Positions 1-6,086 of a stretch of DNA of 8,631 nucleotides are shown here, piece by piece. Origin of the DNA: DASQJL01 sp035689165 (GTDB lineage Bacteria > Eisenbacteria > RBG-16-71-46 > SZUA-252); the NCBI GenBank assembly GCA_035689165.1, contig DASSLZ010000074.1, positions 1 to 8,631 on the forward strand, read 5' to 3'. The translations under genes and the position numbers were made by a program. Numbering within the stretch: position 1 is the stretch's first letter; each line of letters opens with the position of its first letter. Under the pieces are notes generated by a model, which ran no database searches, was not told the origin of the DNA, and saw nothing but the letters and a program-made list of their open reading frames with translations.

Positions 1-1
1 C

Positions 2-2056
2 GACATTCCCCGACATGATTCGACCTTGATCGCGATCGCTACCGATCCCGAGGCGACGGGGTCGAGCGTGACGCTCGGGTTCAAGTCCCCGCACGAGGTC
101 ACCGCGACCGTGGGGGACTACCGTCGTGATCTCGTGCGCAGCCTCTATTCCGCGATGCTCAACGAGCGATTCGACGAGATCGCGCATCGCGCCGATCCGC
201 CATTCCTCCGCGCCGGCGCGGGCGGAGGCGCGCTGGGCCGCACCGACGACATCTGGGAGCTCCAGGCGAGCGTCAAGGACGGCGGCATCGAGAACGGCCT
301 GGCCGCGCTGCTCGAGGAGACCGCACGCGTTCGCGCACACGGATTCCTGCCCAGCGAGCTCGCGCGCGCCAAGGACAGCATGCGCGCCGACTGGGAGCGC
401 ATCTATGCGGAGCGCGACAAGTCGGAGAGCGCGGGCTTCGCGCGGGAGTACGTGAGCTATTTCCTCACCGCGGAACCGGCGCCGGGGATCGAGACGGAAT
501 ACGCGATCGTGAAGAGCGTGCTCGACGGCATCTCACTCGCCGAGATCAATGCGGTTCCCGCGCAGGTGATGCGGGCCGACAGCCGCGTCGTGCTCGTCAC
601 CGCCCCCTCGAAGAGCCAGGTGCCCGATGAGGCGGCGGTGCGCGCGGTGATCGACCGCGAGGCAGGGGCCAACCCGGCCGCCTGGGTCGATGCGACCTCC
701 GGCAAGCAGCTCATGGCCAAGCGGCCGGCGCCGGGATCGGTGAAGTCGCGGCGCACCGTCCCGGAGATCGGCGCGACCGTCGTGACGCTCTCGAACGGCG
801 TCCAGGTTTGGCTCAAGCCCACGAACTTCAAGGCCGACGAAATCGTGTTCTCGGCCACATCGATCGGCGGCCAGTCGCTGGCGGACTCGGCCGATTATGC
901 CGTCGCCGCTCTGGCGGGATCGGTGATCGGCGACGCGGGTGTCGGCGGCTTCACCAGCTCGGAGCTCGACAAAGTGCTTGCCGGCAAGATCGCGCGCGTG
1001 GGCGCTTCGTATGGCGACTACACGCAGGGGATCTCGGGGAGCACGCGTCCGCAGGATCTCGAGACGGCGCTCCAACTCACCTATCTCACGTTTACGCAGC
1101 CCACCCGTGACCCGGACGGCTTCGCCGCGTTCCAAAAACGGACCGTCGAGTTCCTGAAGGACCGCGCGAACAGCCCGCAGGCGGCGTTCTCCGACACGGT
1201 CGTGGCGGTGAACGAAGGCGGTTTCTACCTGGATCGCGTTCCGACCGTGGCCCAGGTCGAAGCGCTGCGGCTGGACGATGTGCTCGCGTTCCACAAGAAA
1301 CGTTTCGCTAACGCGGCCGACTTCACCTTCGCGTTCGCCGGGAACTTCAAGGTGGATGCGATCCTGCCGCTGCTCGCGAGGTACCTCGGCTCGCTGCCGT
1401 CGCGGGGGAAGCCCACGACGCACTTCGCTCCAAAGTTCCCGCGCTATCCGACCGCCAATCTCACCGTACGCGTGCGCCAGGGCCTGGAGCCGAAGAGCAG
1501 CACGCGGATCACCTACTTCACCACCGGCTTCCCGATCGAGGAGCTCGACATGCACCGCGCCCGCGCCTGCGCGTCGATCCTCACCGACCATCTGCGGCAG
1601 ACGCTGCGCGAGCTGATGGGGGGCACCTACTCGGCCGGGGCGTCCTACTCGACCCTGGCGCCCGTGCCGGGCTATTCGACGATGACCGTCGCCTTTGGCA
1701 GCGATCCGGCGCGGGTCGACACGCTGGTCCAGGCTGCGATATCCGAGATCCGAAGGCTGCGCGAGGAAGGCCCATCCGCGGCCGACGTCCAGAAAGACCA
1801 GGAGATCGAGCGGCGCGAGCTGGACGTGGCGCTGCAGCAGAACGGCGTGTGGACGGGCTCGATCCTCACGTCGCTCCAGTTCGGCATCGACCCGCGGCGT
1901 ATCGCCCACCGGCGCGAGCGCATCGACCTCTTGACGACCGAGAACCTGCGCGACACCTTCCGTAAGTACTTCCCGCCCGACCGCCGCACCGTGATCAGCC
2001 TTCTGCCCGAGGCCGCGGCGGATCCGGGTGCGGGTGCAGCACCGCCAGGGCAATAG
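2..2056 (+). CDS. M16 family zinc metallopeptidase (insulinase-like), C-terminal part, 5' truncated by window edge
   Basis: This is the later part of a two-repeat M16 (pitrilysin/insulinase) protease of the periplasmic bacterial type. The frame is open to the window edge. The TTG at 26 lies inside family sequence (IAIATDPEATGSSV, typical of the linker into the first C-type subdomain), so the true start is upstream. About 684 residues remain. The first ~190 belong to the first M16 repeat. A second repeat starts near nt 780 with VTLSNGVQVWLKPTNFKADE, the usual opening of an N-type subdomain. That second repeat lacks the HxxEH zinc motif, as expected for the non-catalytic half; the catalytic motif should lie upstream of the window. 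The substrate-binding Arg/Tyr element is visible as LRELMGGTYSAG around nt 1604-1640. Family members degrade peptides, usually in the periplasm. The gene ends convergently, 31 bases from the neighbouring stop codon. Family assignment is firm; substrate is unknown. Confidence 0.92.
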   Translation, partial: DIPRHDSTLIAIATDPEATGSSVTLGFKSPHEVTATVGDYRRDLVRSLYSAMLNERFDEIAHRADPPFLRAGAGGGALGRTDDIWELQASVKDGGIENGLAALLEETARVRAHGFLPSELARAKDSMRADWERIYAERDKSESAGFAREYVSYFLTAEPAPGIETEYAIVKSVLDGISLAEINAVPAQVMRADSRVVLVTAPSKSQVPDEAAVRAVIDREAGANPAAWVDATSGKQLMAKRPAPGSVKSRRTVPEIGATVVTLSNGVQVWLKPTNFKADEIVFSATSIGGQSLADSADYAVAALAGSVIGDAGVGGFTSSELDKVLAGKIARVGASYGDYTQGISGSTRPQDLETALQLTYLTFTQPTRDPDGFAAFQKRTVEFLKDRANSPQAAFSDTVVAVNEGGFYLDRVPTVAQVEALRLDDVLAFHKKRFANAADFTFAFAGNFKVDAILPLLARYLGSLPSRGKPTTHFAPKFPRYPTANLTVRVRQGLEPKSSTRITYFTTGFPIEELDMHRARACASILTDHLRQTLRELMGGTYSAGASYSTLAPVPGYSTMTVAFGSDPARVDTLVQAAISEIRRLREEGPSAADVQKDQEIERRELDVALQQNGVWTGSILTSLQFGIDPRRIAHRRERIDLLTTENLRDTFRKYFPPDRRTVISLLPEAAADPGAGAAPPGQ

Positions 2057-2079
2057 CGGGCAGGGAACAGGCCGTCACC

Positions 2080-2089
2080 AGCCCGGGCT
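2080..2089. repeat. 10-bp palindrome in the convergent M16 / Ig-FlgD protein junction
   Basis: AGCCCGGGCT is a perfect palindrome that overlaps the TAG stop (2088-2090) of the minus-strand gene and lies 24 bases after the M16 stop. It sits where a shared terminator hairpin would be expected. However, it has no loop of useful size and no T-tract on either side, so a terminator role is only a weak suggestion. Confidence 0.25.
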
Positions 2090-3359
2090 ACCGCACCAAC
2101 ACCACCTTTTTCGTCTCGCGGACCGCACCCGCCTCGAGATGAACGAAGTACACGCCTGTGGGCGCTCGCTCACCGGCCTGCGTCCGCCCATCCCACGCGA
2201 TCGAACCGGATCCCGACAGGACGGCATTCGTCAGCCTCCGGACACGTGCCCCCGACGCGTCGTAGACGGCCGCCACCACGCGAGTGGAAGGGGGCACGGT
2301 GTAGCGAAGAGCGGTCTCCGACTGGAACGGATTCGGCGCTGCCGGCTCGAAGGAAGGCGCGCGAGCCGGCGTCACATCGTTCGCGGGCGCGCCCGTAGGC
2401 GTCGTGACGATGGCGAGCTGCGCCATGCGGCTTGGAATGGTGATGACGGGATTGCTCCCGATGACGGTGGCGACCACGCTGTAGTAGCCCGCGTCGGCGG
2501 TGCAGGCGTTGCTGATGGTCAGGTTCGTCGAGTTCGCGCCCGAAATGTGGCTGCTGTTCGTCAGCGGCGTGAGTCCATGCATCCATTGAAACGACAACTG
2601 CCCCGCTGGGGCCGGGGAGGCGACGGCGAAGGTCGCGGTGCCGCCGCACGCCACGGTCTGATTGAGGGGTAGTCCAGCGTAACCGCCGAGCGTATCGATG
2701 GGGTTGATGAAGAAGATGGCGGAGTATGCGCCGCCGCTCGTGTACTTCTCGGTCCGAAAGTCGGTTTGCGTCTCGCCGCGGAGCACGTATTCGCCCGGTC
2801 CCAGCGTGCCGGTCGTCTCGAGGACGCCGTACTGGGTGTAATGGAAGGTGATGTCGGGGGTGGGACCCTCTAGCGCCGCGAAGACAGCCCCTGGGGGCAG
2901 GTCTCCGTTGTCCGCGTACAACTGAATGGTGTAATCGACGGGGATATCGAGCCGGAATCGAAACTTGCAGATCGATCGGAATTTGTATTGCGACGAAGTC
3001 ACTCCGTCCCACGCTCCCGTTGCTTCACCGGAGAACTGGATACCGGACGAGTAGATCGTCGAATTCTGCCCGGCGTACGCGTCACAGACGGTGATGGTGC
3101 ATAGGTCCGGCGGGGTCGGCGGATCGCAGGGGCCCACCTCCTCGACGTGCGGACTCACCGTCTGGATGAATGCGTCAAACTGATCCGGATCCGTGCTCAG
3201 TCCGTTGCCGCGGGTGTCCACGCCTTCGATCGTCGCCTGGGCGAAGATCTCCCGCTCGCTGAGCAGCGGGATGATCTGGGCGTGCGAGCGGGCGGCCATG
3301 GCGAGGACGGTGACCGCGAAGGCGAGCGTCAGCTGTCTGGATAGCGCGTGTACGTTCAT
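2088..3359 (-). CDS. Exported protein with Ig-like domain and C-terminal FlgD/Por-type domain
   Basis: I chose the ATG at 3359 (423 residues) over the longer frame from 3425. It is preceded by a purine-rich AAGGGGGGG site, and it begins a clean signal peptide (MNVHALSRQLTLAFAVTVLA, probable cleavage after SHA at residue 27). Residues ~28-225 are an unrecognised secreted region with four cysteines (about 78, 87, 92, 131) and many Thr/Ser/Tyr residues typical of extracellular beta-sandwich proteins. Residues ~230-318 look like an Ig-like domain, with cysteines near 238 and 286, a core Trp near 259 and the DAGYYSVVAT signature. Residues ~336-423 resemble the FlgD Ig-like or Por-secretion C-terminal domain: PAAPNPF, then VYDASGARVRRL, WDGRTQAGERAPTGVYFV and a basic end (KKVVLVR). 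In FCB-type bacteria such tails mark secreted surface proteins. Role inferred: cell-surface or extracellular structural/adhesive protein. No catalytic motif is recognised. Confidence 0.85.
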   Translation of the reverse strand: MNVHALSRQLTLAFAVTVLAMAARSHAQIIPLLSEREIFAQATIEGVDTRGNGLSTDPDQFDAFIQTVSPHVEEVGPCDPPTPPDLCTITVCDAYAGQNSTIYSSGIQFSGEATGAWDGVTSSQYKFRSICKFRFRLDIPVDYTIQLYADNGDLPPGAVFAALEGPTPDITFHYTQYGVLETTGTLGPGEYVLRGETQTDFRTEKYTSGGAYSAIFFINPIDTLGGYAGLPLNQTVACGGTATFAVASPAPAGQLSFQWMHGLTPLTNSSHISGANSTNLTISNACTADAGYYSVVATVIGSNPVITIPSRMAQLAIVTTPTGAPANDVTPARAPSFEPAAPNPFQSETALRYTVPPSTRVVAAVYDASGARVRRLTNAVLSGSGSIAWDGRTQAGERAPTGVYFVHLEAGAVRETKKVVLVR

Positions 3360-3460
3360 GGATCCCCCCCTTGCGTGGCGGTGCATGTCCCCCATAACGC
3401 GAAAAATCGGGTCCAAGAGGCTCACGCCCGACTAATCCAGGGGTCTGGAGATGTCGGGTT

Positions 3461-3473
3461 CCTGCAATGCAGG
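3461..3473. promoter_or_regulatory. 13-bp palindrome in divergent intergenic region (possible operator)
   Basis: CCTGCAATGCAGG is a perfect inverted repeat (6-bp arms around one A). It lies 102 bases upstream of the Ig/FlgD protein start (minus) and 75 bases upstream of the PD40 gene start (plus). Divergent placement suits a regulator-binding site, but no regulator is encoded in the window and a match this short can arise by chance. I see no convincing -35/-10 pair on either strand of 3360-3547. Confidence 0.3.
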
Positions 3474-3506
3474 CCCCCCTCCCATTCGTAACCTCGGCTC
3501 GAATTT

Positions 3507-3534
3507 GAACCGCCGCCACCCACGAACCGCCGCC
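3507..3534 (+). repeat. Tandem 11-bp direct repeat upstream of the PD40 gene
   Basis: GAACCGCCGCC occurs at 3507-3517 and again at 3524-3534, a 17-base period. The second copy ends one base before the GGAGGG ribosome-binding site (3536-3541) of the PD40 gene. It could be paired protein-binding sites or a small duplication in the 5' leader. No known box is recognised. Confidence 0.4.
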
Positions 3535-3547
3535 TGGAGGGAACCCT

Positions 3548-4313
3548 ATGGCCCGCCTCTCGAGCCTTGCAGGCATCGTTGCCGCCCTCTGCATCTCCGC
3601 GTTCCTTGTGCCGGGCACGATGGCGCAGCAGCCGTTTCGCTCGCGGTGCGGGTGACCAACGCCTATCCATCGATCTCGCCGGACGGCAAGAAGGTCGCGT
3701 ACACGTCCAATGCGGGCCGCGATTGAACGCGGATGGCACGAACCAGAGAAACCTCTCCCGAAACGCGCTCACCGAAGAGCACCCATGGTGGTCCCATGAC
3801 GGATCGCGAATTCTCTTCTGCTCGGATCGCACCAGGAAGGGAGAGAAGGATCCCAATGAGGACATCTTCGAAATGCATGCCGACGGAACGGAGGTTTGCC
3901 AGATCACCCGGACGCCTGAAGGGGAGACCTACGCATCGTGGTCGCCTGACGGCTCCCGGATCGTGTGCCGCCGCGTCTACGGCGACGGCAACTGGGAAGT
4001 CGTGCTCCTGGATGCGAAGGGAAGATTGATCAACAACCTGTCCCAGCATCCGGCCCCGGACGCATGGCCGGTGTGGACTCCCGACGGGACGAAGATCATT
4101 TTCGCTTCGCTCCGCAGTGGGGCGTCGAGGATCTACGAGATCAAGCCGGACGGGACCGGGCTCAGGATGCTGACACCGAAGGATGGAAACTGGGACGATC
4201 GCCAGCCCGCGATCTCGCCGGACGGAAAGACGCTCTTCTTCGCCCGATATCGATGGTTTCCCGGCGCCCGGTACGAGGCATCCCAGATATACTGGACGGT
4301 GTTGCAGAGCTAG
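3548..4313 (+). pseudogene. Exported TolB-like PD40 beta-propeller protein, disrupted by two frame breaks
   Basis: The start at 3548 is well supported: GGAGGG six bases upstream and a signal peptide (MARLSSLAGIVAALCISAFL, cleavage near TMA/QQ). This frame stops at 3653-3655. Homology resumes one frame over with VRVTNAYPSISPDGKKVAYT, which stops at 3724-3726 after SNAGRD. It then continues in the third frame from about 3720 with LNADGTNQRNLSRN to the TAG at 4311-4313. Five PD40 blades are readable across the frames (SISPDG, WWSHDG, SWSPDG, VWTPDG, AISPDG). The first break fits loss of one base near 3630-3645. At the second break the blade seems to lack about four to seven residues (the usual -IY- strand before NADG), so more than a single-base slip is implied. 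Intact relatives are periplasmic or outer-membrane-associated TolB/DPP-like propellers without enzymatic activity of their own. No slippery heptamer is seen, so programmed frameshifting is unlikely. It may be genuine decay or assembly error. Confidence 0.8.
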
Positions 4314-4333
4314 CTGCTGTCCGACCCTCTCCC

Positions 4334-4338
4334 AGGAG
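4334..4338 (+). promoter_or_regulatory. Shine-Dalgarno site that decides the kynureninase start
   Basis: AGGAG lies seven bases before the ACG at 4346, in the 32-base gap after the PD40 stop codon. It is the only good ribosome-binding site near the expected N-terminus. The only in-frame ATG nearby, at 4253, has no such site and lies inside the upstream gene. Confidence 0.55.
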
Positions 4339-4345
4339 CACGCAC

Positions 4346-5578
4346 ACGTCGTCCACTCTGCGCGCGAAGGCAAGAGAGCTGGACGCGCGCGATTCTCTCG
4401 CCCCGCTTCGAGAGCGGTTCTACTGCGACCCGGACATCCTCTACTTCGACGGAAACTCGCTCGGCCTCCTCTCCCGCGACGCCGAGGCGGCGCTTCTCCG
4501 CGCGCTTGATCAGTGGAGGCGATTGGCGGCCCGAGCATGGCTCGAGGCCTCTCCACCATGGGTGGACTATGGAGAGCGCCTGGGAGACCGGGTCGCGGCC
4601 CTGGTTGGAGCGGAACCGGGCGAGGTTGTGGTGACCGGCTCGACGACCGTGAACCTTCATCACTTGGTGGCGGCCCTGTACCGCCCGGACGAGGTCCGTC
4701 ACGTCATCGTGGCCGCGGCCACCGAGTTTCCCTCGGACCTGCACGCGCTGACGGGCCAGATCGCGCTCCAAGGGCGCGACCCTGAGCGCTCGCTTCGACT
4801 GATTCACCCCCGCGAAGGGGGCTTGATCGAGGAAGCCGATATCGAGTCGGCGATCGGGCAGGACACCTCGCTCCTCGTGCTTTCGGCGATTCACTTCTGC
4901 ACCAGCCAGCGGTTGGACATGGCACGCCTGACGCGACGGGCGCAGGCGGCCGGCGCGCGGGTGATCTGGGATCTAAGCCACGCCGTCGGTGTGGCGCCCG
5001 TCGAGCTCAACCGTATCGGTGCCGACGCGGCGTTCTGGTGCCACTACAAGTACCTCCATGCGGGCCCGGGCGCCGTGGGCGGGCTCTATCTGAATGGCCG
5101 CCACCATGGGATTCGACCGGCGCTGCCGGGCTGGTGGGGCCAAACCACCGAGGCCAAGTTCGAGATGAGCGGCCGCCATGCTCCGGCTCCAGGCGCCGCG
5201 GCATGGCAGATCGGGACGATTCCGATCCTGGCGGCCGCGCCGCTCTGGGGCGCGCTCGACGTCGTGGAATCCGCCGGCATCGGCCGGATTCGCGAGAAAT
5301 CCGTCGCCCTGACGTCCTTCTTGATCGAATGCGTCGACCGCGTTCTGTCGGAACCGATGAGGGTGGGGAGCCCGCGTGATCCGGAGCGGCGCGGGGGCCA
5401 TGTCGCGCTGGAGTGCCTCGGGGACGCGCCAGCTATACTTACCAGGCTGGAATCGCGCGGCGTTGTGGCCGACTATCGGCCGCCGAACGTGCTCCGGCTC
5501 ACGCCGGCGCCGCTCACCACGCGCTTCGAGGACGTCGTCCGCATGGTCGAGGTGATTGGAAAGGAGTCCACGAAATGA
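4346..5578 (+). CDS. kynU: Kynureninase (PLP-dependent L-kynurenine hydrolase)
   Basis: Kynureninase cleaves kynurenine or 3-hydroxykynurenine to (hydroxy)anthranilate plus alanine in cytoplasmic tryptophan catabolism. Family landmarks run the full length, numbered from 4346: LDARDSLAPLRERF then YFDGNSLGL at the N-terminus; TGSTTVNLH for cofactor phosphate binding; FPSDLHA; WDLSHAVG with the pyridine-binding Asp ~209; HYKYLHAGPGA with the PLP Schiff-base Lys ~235; GWWGQTTEAKFEM; PAPGAAAWQIGT; and the late RGGHVALE and RGVVADYRPPNVLRLTP motifs. The start is problematic. No ATG, GTG or TTG exists in frame between 4253 and the conserved N-terminus. The ACG at 4346 sits seven bases after AGGAG and would give 410 residues, close to the 416 I recall for Pseudomonas fluorescens KynU. 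Using the ATG at 4253 adds 31 non-homologous residues (441 total) overlapping the PD40 gene. Either the start codon mutated from ATG, or the base is wrong, or the long form is used. The stop overlaps the next gene. Confidence 0.93.
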   Translation, partial: TSSTLRAKARELDARDSLAPLRERFYCDPDILYFDGNSLGLLSRDAEAALLRALDQWRRLAARAWLEASPPWVDYGERLGDRVAALVGAEPGEVVVTGSTTVNLHHLVAALYRPDEVRHVIVAAATEFPSDLHALTGQIALQGRDPERSLRLIHPREGGLIEEADIESAIGQDTSLLVLSAIHFCTSQRLDMARLTRRAQAAGARVIWDLSHAVGVAPVELNRIGADAAFWCHYKYLHAGPGAVGGLYLNGRHHGIRPALPGWWGQTTEAKFEMSGRHAPAPGAAAWQIGTIPILAAAPLWGALDVVESAGIGRIREKSVALTSFLIECVDRVLSEPMRVGSPRDPERRGGHVALECLGDAPAILTRLESRGVVADYRPPNVLRLTPAPLTTRFEDVVRMVEVIGKESTK

Positions 5579-6045
5579 AGGCAACGATCTGTCTCTGGTT
5601 CGACAAGGATGCAGAGGAGGCGGCCCGCTTCTACGCCGCGACCTTTCCGGATAGCAAGGTGACCGCGGTTCACAAGGCTCCCGCCGACTACCCGAGCGGC
5701 AAGAAGGGCGATGTGCTGACGGTCGATTTCACCGTTCTCGGCCTCCCCTGCTTTGGTCTCAACGGAGGGCCGGCATTCCAGCACAGCGAGGCCTTCTCCT
5801 TCCAGGTCGCGACGAACGATCAGGCCGAGACGGACCGGTACTGGAACGCGATCGTCGGCAACGGCGGCCAGGAGAGCCAGTGCGGCTGGTGCAAGGATCG
5901 CTGGGGCATCTCCTGGCAGATCACCCCGCGCGTGCTGACCGAGGCGCTCGCGGCCGGTGGTGCCGAGGCAAAGCGTGCCTTCGAGGCGATGATGCCGATG
6001 AAGAAGATCGACGTCGCCACGATCGAGGCGGCCCGGCGAGGCTGA
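5575..6045 (+). CDS. VOC superfamily protein, PhnB / 3-demethylubiquinone methyltransferase-like domain (PF06983 type)
   Basis: This 156-residue protein matches the PhnB-like glyoxalase-fold family throughout. It opens with MKATICLWFDKDAEEAARFY and ATFPDSKV. Its core has LNGGPAFQHSEAFSFQV, and its second half has DQAETDRYWNAIV, QCGWCKDRWGISWQITP and the C-terminal helix with RAFEAMMPMKKID. Length is normal for the family. Despite the domain name, these proteins are not shown to be methyltransferases; they are small, usually dimeric and of mostly unknown substrate. The ATG overlaps the kynureninase stop in an ATGA junction and has AAGGAG at 5561-5566, eight bases upstream. Translation is therefore probably coupled to kynureninase, which hints at a role linked to aromatic-amine metabolism, though this is inference. 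The longer upstream frame (from 5413) is kynureninase shadow and was not used. Confidence 0.9.
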   Translation: MKATICLWFDKDAEEAARFYAATFPDSKVTAVHKAPADYPSGKKGDVLTVDFTVLGLPCFGLNGGPAFQHSEAFSFQVATNDQAETDRYWNAIVGNGGQESQCGWCKDRWGISWQITPRVLTEALAAGGAEAKRAFEAMMPMKKIDVATIEAARRG

Positions 6046-6053
6046 GGTCCATC

Positions 6054-6077
6054 CGCGTTCGAACGCGATTACGTTCG
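6054..6077. terminator. Overlapping inverted repeats between convergent genes (possible bidirectional terminator)
   Basis: The 41-base gap between the VOC and kinase stop codons contains CGCGTTCGAACGCG (6054-6067), a perfect 14-bp palindrome. It overlaps a second stem, CGAACG-cgatta-CGTTCG (6060-6077), with a six-base loop. The two stems exclude each other. There is no T-tract on either strand, so this is not a classical intrinsic terminator. Position between convergent stops is the main support. Confidence 0.4.
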
Positions 6078-6086
6078 TGGAGAAAG

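Noticed and set aside
960..1060. Loss of HxxEH in the second M16 repeat as an inactivated protease
   Set aside because: The second repeat of this family is normally non-catalytic; the zinc motif belongs to the first repeat, outside the window.
533..2053. 506-codon minus-strand open frame opposite the M16 gene
   Set aside because: Arg/Gly/Asp-rich translation with no recognisable domain, fully antisense to a clear M16 protease; a GC-rich shadow frame.
3360..3425. 22-residue N-terminal extension of the Ig/FlgD protein
   Set aside because: It would bury the signal peptide; the ATG at 3359 has a purine-rich site directly upstream and starts the signal peptide cleanly.
3620..3730. Programmed -1 frameshifting as the explanation for the split PD40 gene
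   Set aside because: No X-XXY-YYZ slippery heptamer is present at either junction, two successive events would be needed, and residues seem to be missing at the second.
3965..4345. Upstream extension of the kynureninase frame to the ATG at 3965 or 4253
   Set aside because: The extension is out-of-frame reading of the PD40 blades, has no ribosome-binding site, and exceeds the family's usual N-terminus.
3663..4559. 298-codon minus-strand open frame across the PD40 remnant and kynureninase start
   Set aside because: Considered because the sense frames here are damaged, but its translation is Arg/Pro-rich and the sense strand shows clear PD40 and kynureninase homology.
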